A DNA stretch of 35,859 nucleotides, from contig CAMBHL010000011.1 of assembly GCA_945867155.1 (NCBI GenBank), positions 1-35,859 on the forward strand. The letters are read 5' to 3'. How positions within the stretch are numbered: position 1 is the first letter of the stretch; every line of letters begins with the position of its first letter. The notes under the pieces were generated by a model. The model was not told where the DNA came from. It was given only the letters and a program-made list of their open reading frames with translations, and did not search any database. This document shows positions 13,486 to 20,770 of the stretch, one piece after another. The translations under genes and the position numbers were made by a program. The stretch is from an uncultured Eubacteriaceae bacterium. Lineage in GTDB: Bacteria > Bacillota > Clostridia > Eubacteriales > Eubacteriaceae.

Positions 13486-14250
13486 TTATTTTTGTTCGAT
13501 ATACAGCTTGTCACCGGCGATGAGTATTGACATCGGTTTGTTGTGCAAGCGATCAACTTCCGCAATGCAAGAAACGAATGGTTCAACATTCGTCCTTTCA
13601 CAAGTTCTAAATTGCGTAAGTACTTCGTTAATCCCTTTCGAGCCCATTTTATCAATCTGATCACCAATGCCAAGCAGGGCCTCATCGACAAGCCCTTTAT
13701 TGAGAACATCGTTATTCGCGATAGCTTGGCCAAGATCTTTATGGCCCTTTGCCACCTTATCCGACAATTTCTTTTCAACCGCTGTACTTGCAATATCGGC
13801 CAAACGATTGTGGCAGCGCGTGAAAAGATCTTGATATTCATCTACGTACTTCTGCATCTCTGCCTTTGCGTGCATAAGGTATTCCGAATCGAAATTACCG
13901 AGCAGCATCACCGACAAATAGCGTGAAAACACATAAACATACAATGCAAGGCGATAATTTTCAAAGCCCTTTTCAAGTTCCGCAGCCTGCCGGCGTAAAT
14001 TCTGATTGGTGTGAAGGAATAATTTCTTCGGCATCCGATCGACAATTTGCTTTTGATAAAGGGCGATTTTGCCTTTAGCGTTGCTTCCAATATTCTGAGT
14101 CTGGTTTAAATTAACGCGTATGAATCGTTCATCGTTCCAATTGTATCGGTAATCGCTCTGGATTTCGGTCAGTGTGCGTAGATCTGCCTCGAGTTGTTTA
14201 ACTTCTTTGAGCTCTAAAAATTTAAGAATTTCATCTTGTTTCTTTTTCAT
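13486..14250 (-). CDS. Hypothetical protein, 254 aa, largely helical
   Basis: A 254-residue soluble protein that I do not recognise. It starts MKKKQDEILKFLELKEVK and is rich in Lys, Glu, Leu and Gln, with long amphipathic helices that suggest coiled coil in residues 1-35 and 70-160. The short segment LALYVYVFSRYLSVMLLG (about 100-118) is hydrophobic but contains Arg and is unlikely to be a proper membrane helix. The last third is rich in Asp and Ile. An AGGGTGA lies a few bases before ATG 14250. Its base composition and codons (many A/T third positions) differ from the GC-rich neighbours, which suggests acquisition. It ends in its own terminator at 13441-13480. Confidence 0.7.
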   Translation of the reverse strand: MKKKQDEILKFLELKEVKQLEADLRTLTEIQSDYRYNWNDERFIRVNLNQTQNIGSNAKGKIALYQKQIVDRMPKKLFLHTNQNLRRQAAELEKGFENYRLALYVYVFSRYLSVMLLGNFDSEYLMHAKAEMQKYVDEYQDLFTRCHNRLADIASTAVEKKLSDKVAKGHKDLGQAIANNDVLNKGLVDEALLGIGDQIDKMGSKGINEVLTQFRTCERTNVEPFVSCIAEVDRLHNKPMSILIAGDKLYIEQK

Positions 14251-14331
14251 TCACCCTGTGCTGCGGGACAAAAAATGACACTGTGGATATGTCGACAAGG
14301 TTGTGAAGAAATGAACAAAAAATACTTCGAT

Positions 14332-15060
14332 TTATCCCTCAAAATCAATCCCCGCCTTCCGCGCCTGAGACTCTTGATTCCATCTTTTTATGCGATAGAT
14401 TTTGCCATCTTTTTTGAAGAGCCGGCCGGTCTGATGAAAATGAAAAGGCACGCCATAATGGACGCATTGCGCCCGGGTCGAAAGAATCCAATCGTAATCG
14501 CAAAGCCGGGAGCCCGGCCCGGACTCGCCGCCGCAGGAGACGCTTTCGATCGCGTCGTGATACTGCGCCATATACTTTTCGATATGAATGGCCTCGAGCA
14601 TCGGTTCGTGGATAATGGACTTATGGCAAATGGGCAGGGACAGAAAAACCGGAAGGCGCCGATCTGCCTGCTCCTGGTTCTCGCAGGTGCAGCAGATATG
14701 CACGTTGTCCCAGCCACTGCCCCAGTTTTCCGGTAAATGATCAGCGATACGTTCCGGCCGTTTTGTGATGAAATAAAATTTCAAATCGGAACGCTCACGC
14801 ATCATCGCCCAGGCGTCCGCCCGCCACGCGTCAGCCGCCGGGTGAAAAAAATCAGACGTGAAACAAGTGTACACCTTCCCGGCTTCAGGCTGAAGTTTGT
14901 AATGACCACTGCGGTCCCTGCGCACCGGAAGATTAAAAGCCGCCGTCTTGGTGACAATGGATGCGTCCTTTCCGTACATTTCATCCCGCCGATAGACGTA
15001 GCAGTGCGCACAGCCCGGGCTGCACTTCGTGCATCCGTGCCACGGATTCCAAAAGGGCAT
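14332..15060 (-). CDS. Phage Gp37/Gp68 family (DUF5131) radical-SAM-like protein
   Basis: A 242-residue protein of the Gp37/Gp68 family (PF07505), first known from phages and found widely in bacteria. The N-terminus reads WNPWHGCTKCSPGCAHCYV; the CSPGCAHC part is a CxxxCxxC triad as in radical SAM enzymes, with one more Cys before it. Downstream family hallmarks are CFTSDFFHPAAD, FYFITKRPERI and SCGGESGPGSR. Such proteins probably bind an iron-sulfur cluster; the reaction is unknown. In many genomes they sit near a three-Cys-motif partner (TcmP), which is absent here. The start ATG 15060 follows GAAAGGAGA. A TATAAT -10 lies at 15098-15093 on the same strand with no good -35. The inverted repeat at 15121-15143 is shared with the divergent peroxidase operon. 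Confidence 0.82.
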   Translation of the reverse strand: MPFWNPWHGCTKCSPGCAHCYVYRRDEMYGKDASIVTKTAAFNLPVRRDRSGHYKLQPEAGKVYTCFTSDFFHPAADAWRADAWAMMRERSDLKFYFITKRPERIADHLPENWGSGWDNVHICCTCENQEQADRRLPVFLSLPICHKSIIHEPMLEAIHIEKYMAQYHDAIESVSCGGESGPGSRLCDYDWILSTRAQCVHYGVPFHFHQTGRLFKKDGKIYRIKRWNQESQARKAGIDFEG

Positions 15061-15120
15061 CGCATTCTCCTTTCTCTTCGCTTGATTTTTTTATTATAAC
15101 AAATGATCACTCCTGCGATC

Positions 15121-15143
15121 TTTTTCGTTTAAAAAACGAAAAA
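15121..15143. promoter_or_regulatory. Inverted repeat between divergent genes (candidate operator)
   Basis: TTTTTCGTTT (15121-15130) and AAACGAAAAA (15134-15143) are perfect inverted arms with a three-base centre. The repeat lies seven bases upstream of the -35 of the peroxidase-ohrR operon and also in the upstream region of the divergent radical-SAM-like gene. Confidence 0.45.
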
Positions 15144-15149
15144 AATTTA

Positions 15150-15177
15150 TTGACACCTCAAAAGTATTTGATAAAAT
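15150..15177 (+). promoter_or_regulatory. Promoter of the glutathione peroxidase-ohrR operon
   Basis: TTGACA (15150-15155), a 16-bp spacer and TAAAAT (15172-15177). The predicted start is near 15184, about 60 bases before ATG 15243. No clear Bacillus-type OhrR palindrome is seen. Confidence 0.6.
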
Positions 15178-15242
15178 ATAATTGCTTCAAATGAAAACAG
15201 TCATGATACAAATCCAAATCAATGCATATACAGGAGGCTGAA

Positions 15243-15788
15243 ATGAGCGAATTTTATAATTATTCTGTAACCAAACGTGACGGTTCTAAATTGCCGATGT
15301 CCGATTTCAAGGGCAAGGTGGTCCTCGTCGTCAACACTGCGACCGGCTGCGGCTTCACCCCGCATTACAAAGACCTGGAAGAAATTTACGAAGCGTTCCA
15401 CGACAAGGGACTCGAAATTCTCGACATTCCTTGCAACCAATTTGCCGGCCAAACCCCTGGCACCGACGACGAAGTCCACGACTTCTGCACTCTCAACTAC
15501 AACACCCAGTTCGACCAGATGACCAAGAGCGACGTCAACGGCGAAAACGCACTGGACCTCTACAAATATTTGAAGAGCCAGAAAACCTTCACCGGCTTCG
15601 GCAAAGGTCCGAAGGCGCTGATGATGAGCGCGATGCTGAAAAAAATCGATCCGGATTACAAGAACAATGCTGAAATCAAATGGAATTTCACGAAATTCTT
15701 GATCGACCGGGACGGCAACGTTGTCGAACGCTTCGAACCGACGACCAACATGAAGACGGTCCGCGCGGCCGTAGAAGCCTTAATCTAA
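15243..15788 (+). CDS. Glutathione peroxidase family (Cys-type peroxidase)
   Basis: A 181-residue cytoplasmic peroxidase of the GPx family that reduces hydrogen peroxide or organic hydroperoxides, in bacteria usually with thioredoxin. The peroxidatic residue is Cys36 in NTATGCGFTPHY, encoded by TGC and not by a selenocysteine TGA. Family motifs DIPCNQFAGQTPG (Gln66) and KWNFTKFLIDRDGNVVERF (Trp and Asn of the active site) are intact. Cys64 and Cys82 (HDFCTLNYN) are at conserved positions. Start ATG 15243 follows AGGAGG, so an upstream ATG at 15222 is rejected. Its stop overlaps the ohrR start by one base, so the enzyme is made together with the peroxide-sensing repressor that probably controls it. 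Confidence 0.94.
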   Translation: MSEFYNYSVTKRDGSKLPMSDFKGKVVLVVNTATGCGFTPHYKDLEEIYEAFHDKGLEILDIPCNQFAGQTPGTDDEVHDFCTLNYNTQFDQMTKSDVNGENALDLYKYLKSQKTFTGFGKGPKALMMSAMLKKIDPDYKNNAEIKWNFTKFLIDRDGNVVERFEPTTNMKTVRAAVEALI

Positions 15789-16231
15789 TGATTGAAGCGA
15801 CTCCCTACAATCCGGATGAAGCCTTAAAGCTGGACAACCAGCTTTGTTTCCCCCTCTACGCGGCCGCTCGGAAGGTCGTCGGCGCCTACACCCCCTATCT
15901 TAAACCCTTCGGCCTGACCTACACCCAATACATCACCTTCATGGTGCTCTGGGAAAAGGACAGTCTCACGGTAGGCGAAATCGGCAGCCGTCTTCATCTT
16001 GACAACGGCACGCTGACACCGATGTTAAAAAAAATGGAAAAACAAGGCTATGTCAACCGCCACCGCGATCCTGACGACGAGCGCCGGGTTGTGGTGGACT
16101 TGACCGACCTCGGCCGGGAAATGAAAGCCAAACTCGCCGATGTTCCGCTGAAAGTCAGCCAATGCGTACCCCTCGATCCATCCGAAGCTCAGACCCTCTA
16201 CCACACTCTCTACAAAATTCTAAATACTTAA
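15788..16231 (+). CDS. ohrR: OhrR-type MarR family peroxide regulator
   Basis: A 147-residue MarR-family repressor. The N-terminal LDNQLCFPLYAAAR carries Cys20 in the context of the Bacillus OhrR sensing cysteine, which is oxidised by organic hydroperoxides. The winged helix follows: LTVGEIGSRLHLDNGTLTPM is the recognition region and RHRDPDDERRVVVDLT the wing. The start codon overlaps the peroxidase stop (TAATG), so the pair is co-translated. OhrR usually represses ohrA; here the partner is a GPx-type peroxidase, and no ohr gene is in the window. The regulator probably represses its own operon, which would be released on peroxide stress. Confidence 0.88.
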   Translation: MIEATPYNPDEALKLDNQLCFPLYAAARKVVGAYTPYLKPFGLTYTQYITFMVLWEKDSLTVGEIGSRLHLDNGTLTPMLKKMEKQGYVNRHRDPDDERRVVVDLTDLGREMKAKLADVPLKVSQCVPLDPSEAQTLYHTLYKILNT

Positions 16232-16260
16232 TTCTCTTTAGAAAGGCTAGCATTTCTCCA

Positions 16261-17373
16261 ATGAACGATAATCGTGAAAAAATCATTGTCCGCACTAGCG
16301 TGATTGGTATCCTCGCAAATGTCGCCCTGGCGGCCTTTAAAGCCGCGGTCGGCCTGCTCTCCCACTCGATCGCCGTGGTCATGGACGCCGTCAACAACTT
16401 GAGCGACGCGCTGTCCTCGGTGATCACCATCGTCGGCACCAAGCTTGCCGGAAAGGCGCCGGACAAAAAACACCCCCTCGGCTACGGCCGACTCGAATAT
16501 TTAAGTGCGATGATCATTGCCGTGATTGTCCTCTACGCCGGGATCTCTTCTCTCGCAGAATCGGTAAAGAAGATTCTTCATCCCCAGACGCCAAATTATT
16601 CAGCCGTCGCCCTGATCATCATTGCCGTCGCCGTCGTGGCCAAAGTCGTTCTTGGGCTGTTCGTGAAGCGCACCGGCCAGAACGTGAAGTCCGACGCTTT
16701 GGTCGCCTCAGGCAGCGACGCCCTCCACGACTCGATCATTTCTGTCTCGACCTTAGCCGCAGCCGCCATCTATCTCCTCTTCCATATCTCCCTCGAAGCC
16801 TGGCTCGGCGCCGTGATTTCGGTTTTCATCGTAAAAGCCGGGCTGGATATCCTTCGAGATACGGTCAGCCAGATTCTTGGCGAACGCATCGACGCGGAAA
16901 CCGCCCGGAATGTGAAGGCCACAATCTGCGGCGTAGACGGGGTTCAGGGCGCCTACGACCTGGTCATCAACAACTACGGCCCCGGCCGGCAGATCGGCTC
17001 CGTTCACATCGAAGTGCCCGGGACTCTGAGCGCCCTCGAACTGGACCGCCTGGAACGGAAAATCGTCACCGCTGTCTTCGAAAAGCACCGCATCATTCTC
17101 ACAGGCGTTTCGGTCTACGCGATGAACACCGAAGATCCTGAAACCATGCGTGTCGAACGGAACTTGCGCAAACTCCTCGACGCCTACCCCGACGTGATTC
17201 AAATGCACGGCTTTTATCTCGACAAGACGGCCCGCACCCTGCGCTTTGACATCATCATCAGCTACGACGCAAAGAACCGCAGGGCCCAGTACAAGGAGAT
17301 CGTCCAGAAAGTCAAGGCCGCCTTCCCCGATTACGACGTGGAAATCGTCCTCGACTTCGACATTTCAGAATAA
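16261..17373 (+). CDS. Cation diffusion facilitator transporter
   Basis: A 370-residue efflux protein for divalent metals (PF01545), six helices over residues 12-205 followed by a cytoplasmic domain. Helix 2 carries the metal-site sequence MDAVNNLSDALSS. The loop KKHPLGYGRLEYLSAM is the usual HPxGxxR motif, and helix 5 contains SDALHDSIIS, the HxxxD-type metal site. The C-terminal part (about 215-290) is a CDF dimerisation domain, followed by about 75 further residues that resemble a second ferredoxin-like fold. The start ATG 16261 follows GAAAGG; the open frame extends upstream into ohrR, but that start is not needed. The gene is 29 bases downstream of ohrR and may belong to the same peroxide-stress transcript, which would fit manganese, iron or zinc balance. 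A terminator follows. Confidence 0.93.
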   Translation: MNDNREKIIVRTSVIGILANVALAAFKAAVGLLSHSIAVVMDAVNNLSDALSSVITIVGTKLAGKAPDKKHPLGYGRLEYLSAMIIAVIVLYAGISSLAESVKKILHPQTPNYSAVALIIIAVAVVAKVVLGLFVKRTGQNVKSDALVASGSDALHDSIISVSTLAAAAIYLLFHISLEAWLGAVISVFIVKAGLDILRDTVSQILGERIDAETARNVKATICGVDGVQGAYDLVINNYGPGRQIGSVHIEVPGTLSALELDRLERKIVTAVFEKHRIILTGVSVYAMNTEDPETMRVERNLRKLLDAYPDVIQMHGFYLDKTARTLRFDIIISYDAKNRRAQYKEIVQKVKAAFPDYDVEIVLDFDISE

Positions 17374-17379
17374 GCTCAC

Positions 17380-17405
17380 ACGCTGCCGTCAGGCGGCGTT
17401 TTTTT
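17380..17405 (+). terminator. Rho-independent terminator after the CDF gene
   Basis: ACGCTGCC (17380-17387) pairs with GGCGGCGT (17392-17399) around a four-base loop with one G-T pair, followed by a T-run to 17405. It closes the peroxidase-ohrR-CDF unit. Confidence 0.88.
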
Positions 17406-17448
17406 GATGCTGCGAAAACTGCTTTACGGGAAAATAACTTGCAAGTGA

Positions 17449-17477
17449 TTGAAAATATTGAAAATAATGGATACAAT
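17449..17477 (+). promoter_or_regulatory. Sigma-A-type promoter of the metallophosphoesterase
   Basis: TTGAAA (17449-17454), a 17-bp spacer and TACAAT (17472-17477), each five of six to consensus. The predicted start is near 17484. Confidence 0.65.
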
Positions 17478-17532
17478 AAAGGCATAATTTACAGGAATAA
17501 AGCAGTCCTTCCTCTAGAAAAGAGAAAAAAAG

Positions 17533-19611
17533 ATGAAAGACATCCAAACCCAGCCCTTTTCCAAAACTGAACAACGCATCAAAATCGCCGTGCTGGCGGA
17601 CCTCCACTACCTGAGTCCGGCCCTCATCGCCGACACCCCGGACTACACGGAGCACCGCAACAGCGACCGGAAAATGTACAACGAAAGCGACGCCTTTCTC
17701 AAGGCCGCTCTGAAGCGCCTGGGCCGGCACCAGCCCGATCTGCTCCTCATCGCCGGGGACCTCACCAAGGACGGCGAAAGAGAAAGCCACGAAGCCATCT
17801 CCAAAATCCTCGAAGATTTTGCGGACAAAACCGGCGCTCAGGTGTTCGCCGCGCCGGGCAACCACGACATCAACAACGGCGACGCCATGAATTTCAACAC
17901 CCCTGACGGCAAAGCGGTGCCCGCCGGGCGCACGACCCCGGACGTCTTCGGGAAACTGTACGCGCCGGAACGCTTCGGCACAAAAGACGTGCGCCGTTTT
18001 GCACCGCCGGCCGGGGAAGCCGGCGGCGGGCTGTCCTACGCGGTTCGTCCCGTTCCCGGGCTGACCCTCATCGTCATGGACACCCTGCGCTACAGCGCGG
18101 ACACCACCAAGCGGGGCGTCGACGAAGGGGAAGTGGGCGGCACGATCACCCCGGCCCTGAAAGCTTGGGTGCTCGATCAAATCCGCAAAGCCAAGGCGAA
18201 CGGGGACACCGTCATCGGCCTCGGCCATCACGGCTTTCTGCCCCACTTTTCCATGGAGCCCAAGGCCATGCCCGCCTACCTCGTTCAGGATTACGAAACG
18301 GTCGCCCGGGATTTTGCGGACGCCGGCATGGACGGGGTCTTCACCGGCCACATGCACGCCAACGACATCCAGAAAATGACAACTCCTGAAGGCCGCACCT
18401 TCTTCGACATTGAAACCGGCTCTCTGATCTGCTACCCGGCGCCGGCGCGCCTGGTTACCCTGACCCGGCAGACCGGCCTCGGCGGCCTCACCGAAATCTA
18501 CGGGGTGCACACCCTGAGCCACACGGCGACCGACGTCTTCCTCAACCCCCTGACTGGCGAAAAGGAACGCATCGCCGACATGACCGAAGCCAGCCGCGCC
18601 AACGGCTTCGATACGGTCATGCTGGAAACCGCTGCGGTCCACAACCTGCGCAAATTCATTCACCGGCTCAAAACCCATTCCGAAGAACGCAGTGAGCTTC
18701 ACGTCAAAATCGCCCAAGGCCTCAACGGGCTTTTGACGAAACGGCTGTGCATCCAGGACAAGGCCGTTCAAAAGGCCGGCATCCACGTCAGCGTCATCCC
18801 CCAGGGTCTGCGGGAAACCTTGGACGCGGTGCTGCCGAAGCTTCTGGAAATGGACGATGATGCGCGGGACGCCCTCCTCGCCCGCACCGTCGGCGCCATG
18901 AGTCACGTCGTCGTCACTCCGGAAGGGAAGACGATTCTCGACTTCACGAATTACATCTATCAGCGCCACCTTGGCGGCGAAGAAAACGCCGAACCCGCCG
19001 CCTGGGCGCTGCAGACCCGGGATTTTCTCGCGGCCGGCGGCCTCATTGACGCCTTCATCCAGATCTGGACCGAATGCGCCCTGTCCTTTTCGTCTGATCT
19101 GTCCCGAACCCTGTCCGTCTCTGACGTCTTCGGCACCGCGGGCATCCGAAAGGACCTCAGCCTCGTGCCGGTGCCCGGGCGCACGCCCCTTTTAAACCTG
19201 TCCGCCCGCCACGGCGGCGCTTTGATCCTGGCTGTTCTCAAATGGCTGGTGCCGGGCCTTTTTGAAAAAGGAGCGAAACGTGGGGGCACCCTGTGCTTCC
19301 GTCCGGACTGCACCTTCGCCGACCTCACCCGGGATCTGACCCATCATCCCCTGATCCGCTTCGCCGCGAACCGGCGCAAGAAGCGCCGCAGCCAGCCAGC
19401 AGAACCTTTGGACCCGGCGCTGCCCTTCGCCCTGCCTCCGGAAATCGAAAAAGGCCTGCGCCAGGTCAAGGCTCAGGCCACCCAGTTCGTCACGGAATTC
19501 GCCGACAGCATGGGCCACGACGCCAGCGGCATTCAGGACAACGAGATTCATTTCAACATTCACTGGCGCGACGCGGAAGGAGACAACCCTCTATCCTTTC
19601 AAACCAGCTAA
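17533..19611 (+). CDS. Large metallophosphoesterase (calcineurin-like)
   Basis: A 692-residue protein with an N-terminal calcineurin-like phosphoesterase domain (about residues 15-300). All five metal motifs are visible: Asp23-Leu-His25, GDLTKDGE (about 76), GNHD (about 113), GLGHHGF (about 233) and FTGHMHAND (about 274). Two metal ions should be bound, and a phosphomonoester or diester bond cleaved. The C-terminal 390 residues have no recognised domain and are mainly helical, with basic stretches such as ANRRKKRRS. There is no signal peptide, so it is cytoplasmic. The ribosome site before ATG 17533 is weak (AGAAAAGAG). It is transcribed alone. Similar large Firmicutes phosphoesterases are uncharacterised. 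Confidence 0.88.
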   Translation: MKDIQTQPFSKTEQRIKIAVLADLHYLSPALIADTPDYTEHRNSDRKMYNESDAFLKAALKRLGRHQPDLLLIAGDLTKDGERESHEAISKILEDFADKTGAQVFAAPGNHDINNGDAMNFNTPDGKAVPAGRTTPDVFGKLYAPERFGTKDVRRFAPPAGEAGGGLSYAVRPVPGLTLIVMDTLRYSADTTKRGVDEGEVGGTITPALKAWVLDQIRKAKANGDTVIGLGHHGFLPHFSMEPKAMPAYLVQDYETVARDFADAGMDGVFTGHMHANDIQKMTTPEGRTFFDIETGSLICYPAPARLVTLTRQTGLGGLTEIYGVHTLSHTATDVFLNPLTGEKERIADMTEASRANGFDTVMLETAAVHNLRKFIHRLKTHSEERSELHVKIAQGLNGLLTKRLCIQDKAVQKAGIHVSVIPQGLRETLDAVLPKLLEMDDDARDALLARTVGAMSHVVVTPEGKTILDFTNYIYQRHLGGEENAEPAAWALQTRDFLAAGGLIDAFIQIWTECALSFSSDLSRTLSVSDVFGTAGIRKDLSLVPVPGRTPLLNLSARHGGALILAVLKWLVPGLFEKGAKRGGTLCFRPDCTFADLTRDLTHHPLIRFAANRRKKRRSQPAEPLDPALPFALPPEIEKGLRQVKAQATQFVTEFADSMGHDASGIQDNEIHFNIHWRDAEGDNPLSFQTS

Positions 19612-19743
19612 TTGAAATCAAATATAAAAGAAACGGGGACGCTTCCTTGAAGGTATCGTCAACCCGAAGGTTTATCTTTCTTCTATTTGTAATATTTTTA
19701 ATTATAAAATAATGTCTTCTCTTTTTCTGTCAACGCTTTCCAC

Positions 19744-19773
19744 AAAAAAAGACCGGTATTTTTCCGGTCTTTT
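19744..19773. terminator. Bidirectional terminator
   Basis: AAAGACCGG (19748-19756) pairs with CCGGTCTTT (19764-19772) around TATTTTT, with a T-run on both strands. It serves the convergent metallophosphoesterase and glycosyltransferase genes. Confidence 0.85.
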
Positions 19774-19783
19774 ATGCTTTATT

Positions 19784-20770
19784 TTATTGCTTTTGATCGT
19801 CTTCCGAATCCTCCCAGGTCCGGTCGCTGATGATGTACCGGGGCCGGTGCTTTGTTTCCATGTAGGTCTTGCCGACGTACTCCCCGATGATGCCAAGGCT
19901 CAACAGCTGAATGCCCCCGAGGAAGCACACGATGCAGACGATCGAGGCCCAGCCGGCGATGGTGTGGCCGGTGAGGGCCATAACAATGGCCCAGATGACC
20001 CCAGCGAAGCCCAGCAAGCTGATGATAAAGCCCAGCTGGGCGATCATCGTAATGGGCTTGACCGACAGGCTGGAAATCCCGTCGAAGGCGAGGCCGAGCA
20101 TTTTTTTCAGGGGGTAATGGCTTTCCCCAGCCAGGCGTTCGTGGCGGCTGTAATAGACCGAAGTGCTTTTAAATCCCACCAAGGGGAACATCCCTCTGAG
20201 AAAAAGATTGACTTCGTGGAAATCGGCGAAGTGGTTGAGCACCCGATTAGACGTCAGGCGGTAGTCGGCGTGGTTGTACACCACTTCCACCCCCATTTTG
20301 TTGAGAAAGCGATAATAACCCTGGGCGGTGGTGCGCTTAAACCAGGTGTCGCTGTCCCGGTCGGACCGTACCCCGTATACGATATCGCAGCCGTCGTGGT
20401 AGGCGTCGACCATGGGCTCCATAGCGGTGATATCGTCCTGGCCGTCGCAGTCGATGCTGATGGCGATGTCGCAGCGGTCTTTCGCTTCCATCAGACCAGC
20501 GAGCACGGCGTTTTGATGGCCGCGGTTGCGGCTCTGGGCGATGCCGATGAAGTGTTCGTCCTTTTTGGACAGAGCTTCGATGATGGGCCAGGTCTTGTCC
20601 CTGGACCCGTCGTTGACGAACAGAATCCGGCTGTCGGGGCTGATCTTTTTCGCCTCGGCCAGATGGGTCACTTCCTTCAAAAACATCGGCGCCGTTTCCG
20701 GCAGCACCGCTTCTTCGTTGTAACAGGGAATCACGATCCACAGGACCGGTTCCGCTTTGAACGCTGTCAT
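19784..20770 (-). CDS. GtrB-like family 2 glycosyltransferase
   Basis: A 328-residue enzyme that attaches a sugar to polyprenyl phosphate. The GT-A domain (residues 8-225) contains WIVIPCYNEE, LFVNDGSRDKTW and ISIDCDGQDD with the DxD metal motif. The end holds two membrane helices (about 233-255 and 268-295), followed by GEYVGKTYMETKHRPRYI, a motif shared by GtrB/DolP-sugar synthases. The start ATG 20770 is preceded by AAAGGAAGG; an ATG 33 bases upstream has no such site. It lies just downstream of the GT-C-like membrane protein gene, the normal pairing in which GtrB makes the lipid-linked sugar and the membrane protein transfers it to a surface polymer. Confidence 0.92.
   Translation of the reverse strand: MTAFKAEPVLWIVIPCYNEEAVLPETAPMFLKEVTHLAEAKKISPDSRILFVNDGSRDKTWPIIEALSKKDEHFIGIAQSRNRGHQNAVLAGLMEAKDRCDIAISIDCDGQDDITAMEPMVDAYHDGCDIVYGVRSDRDSDTWFKRTTAQGYYRFLNKMGVEVVYNHADYRLTSNRVLNHFADFHEVNLFLRGMFPLVGFKSTSVYYSRHERLAGESHYPLKKMLGLAFDGISSLSVKPITMIAQLGFIISLLGFAGVIWAIVMALTGHTIAGWASIVCIVCFLGGIQLLSLGIIGEYVGKTYMETKHRPRYIISDRTWEDSEDDQKQ

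Noticed and set aside
15243..15788. Selenocysteine-type glutathione peroxidase
   Set aside because: The catalytic codon is TGC (Cys36); no in-frame TGA is present.
17389..18969. Long open frame (526 codons) on the minus strand
   Set aside because: It is a mirror of the metallophosphoesterase gene, whose five metal motifs are on the plus strand; the minus product has no recognisable domain and is rich in Val/Gly/Phe from GC-biased codons.
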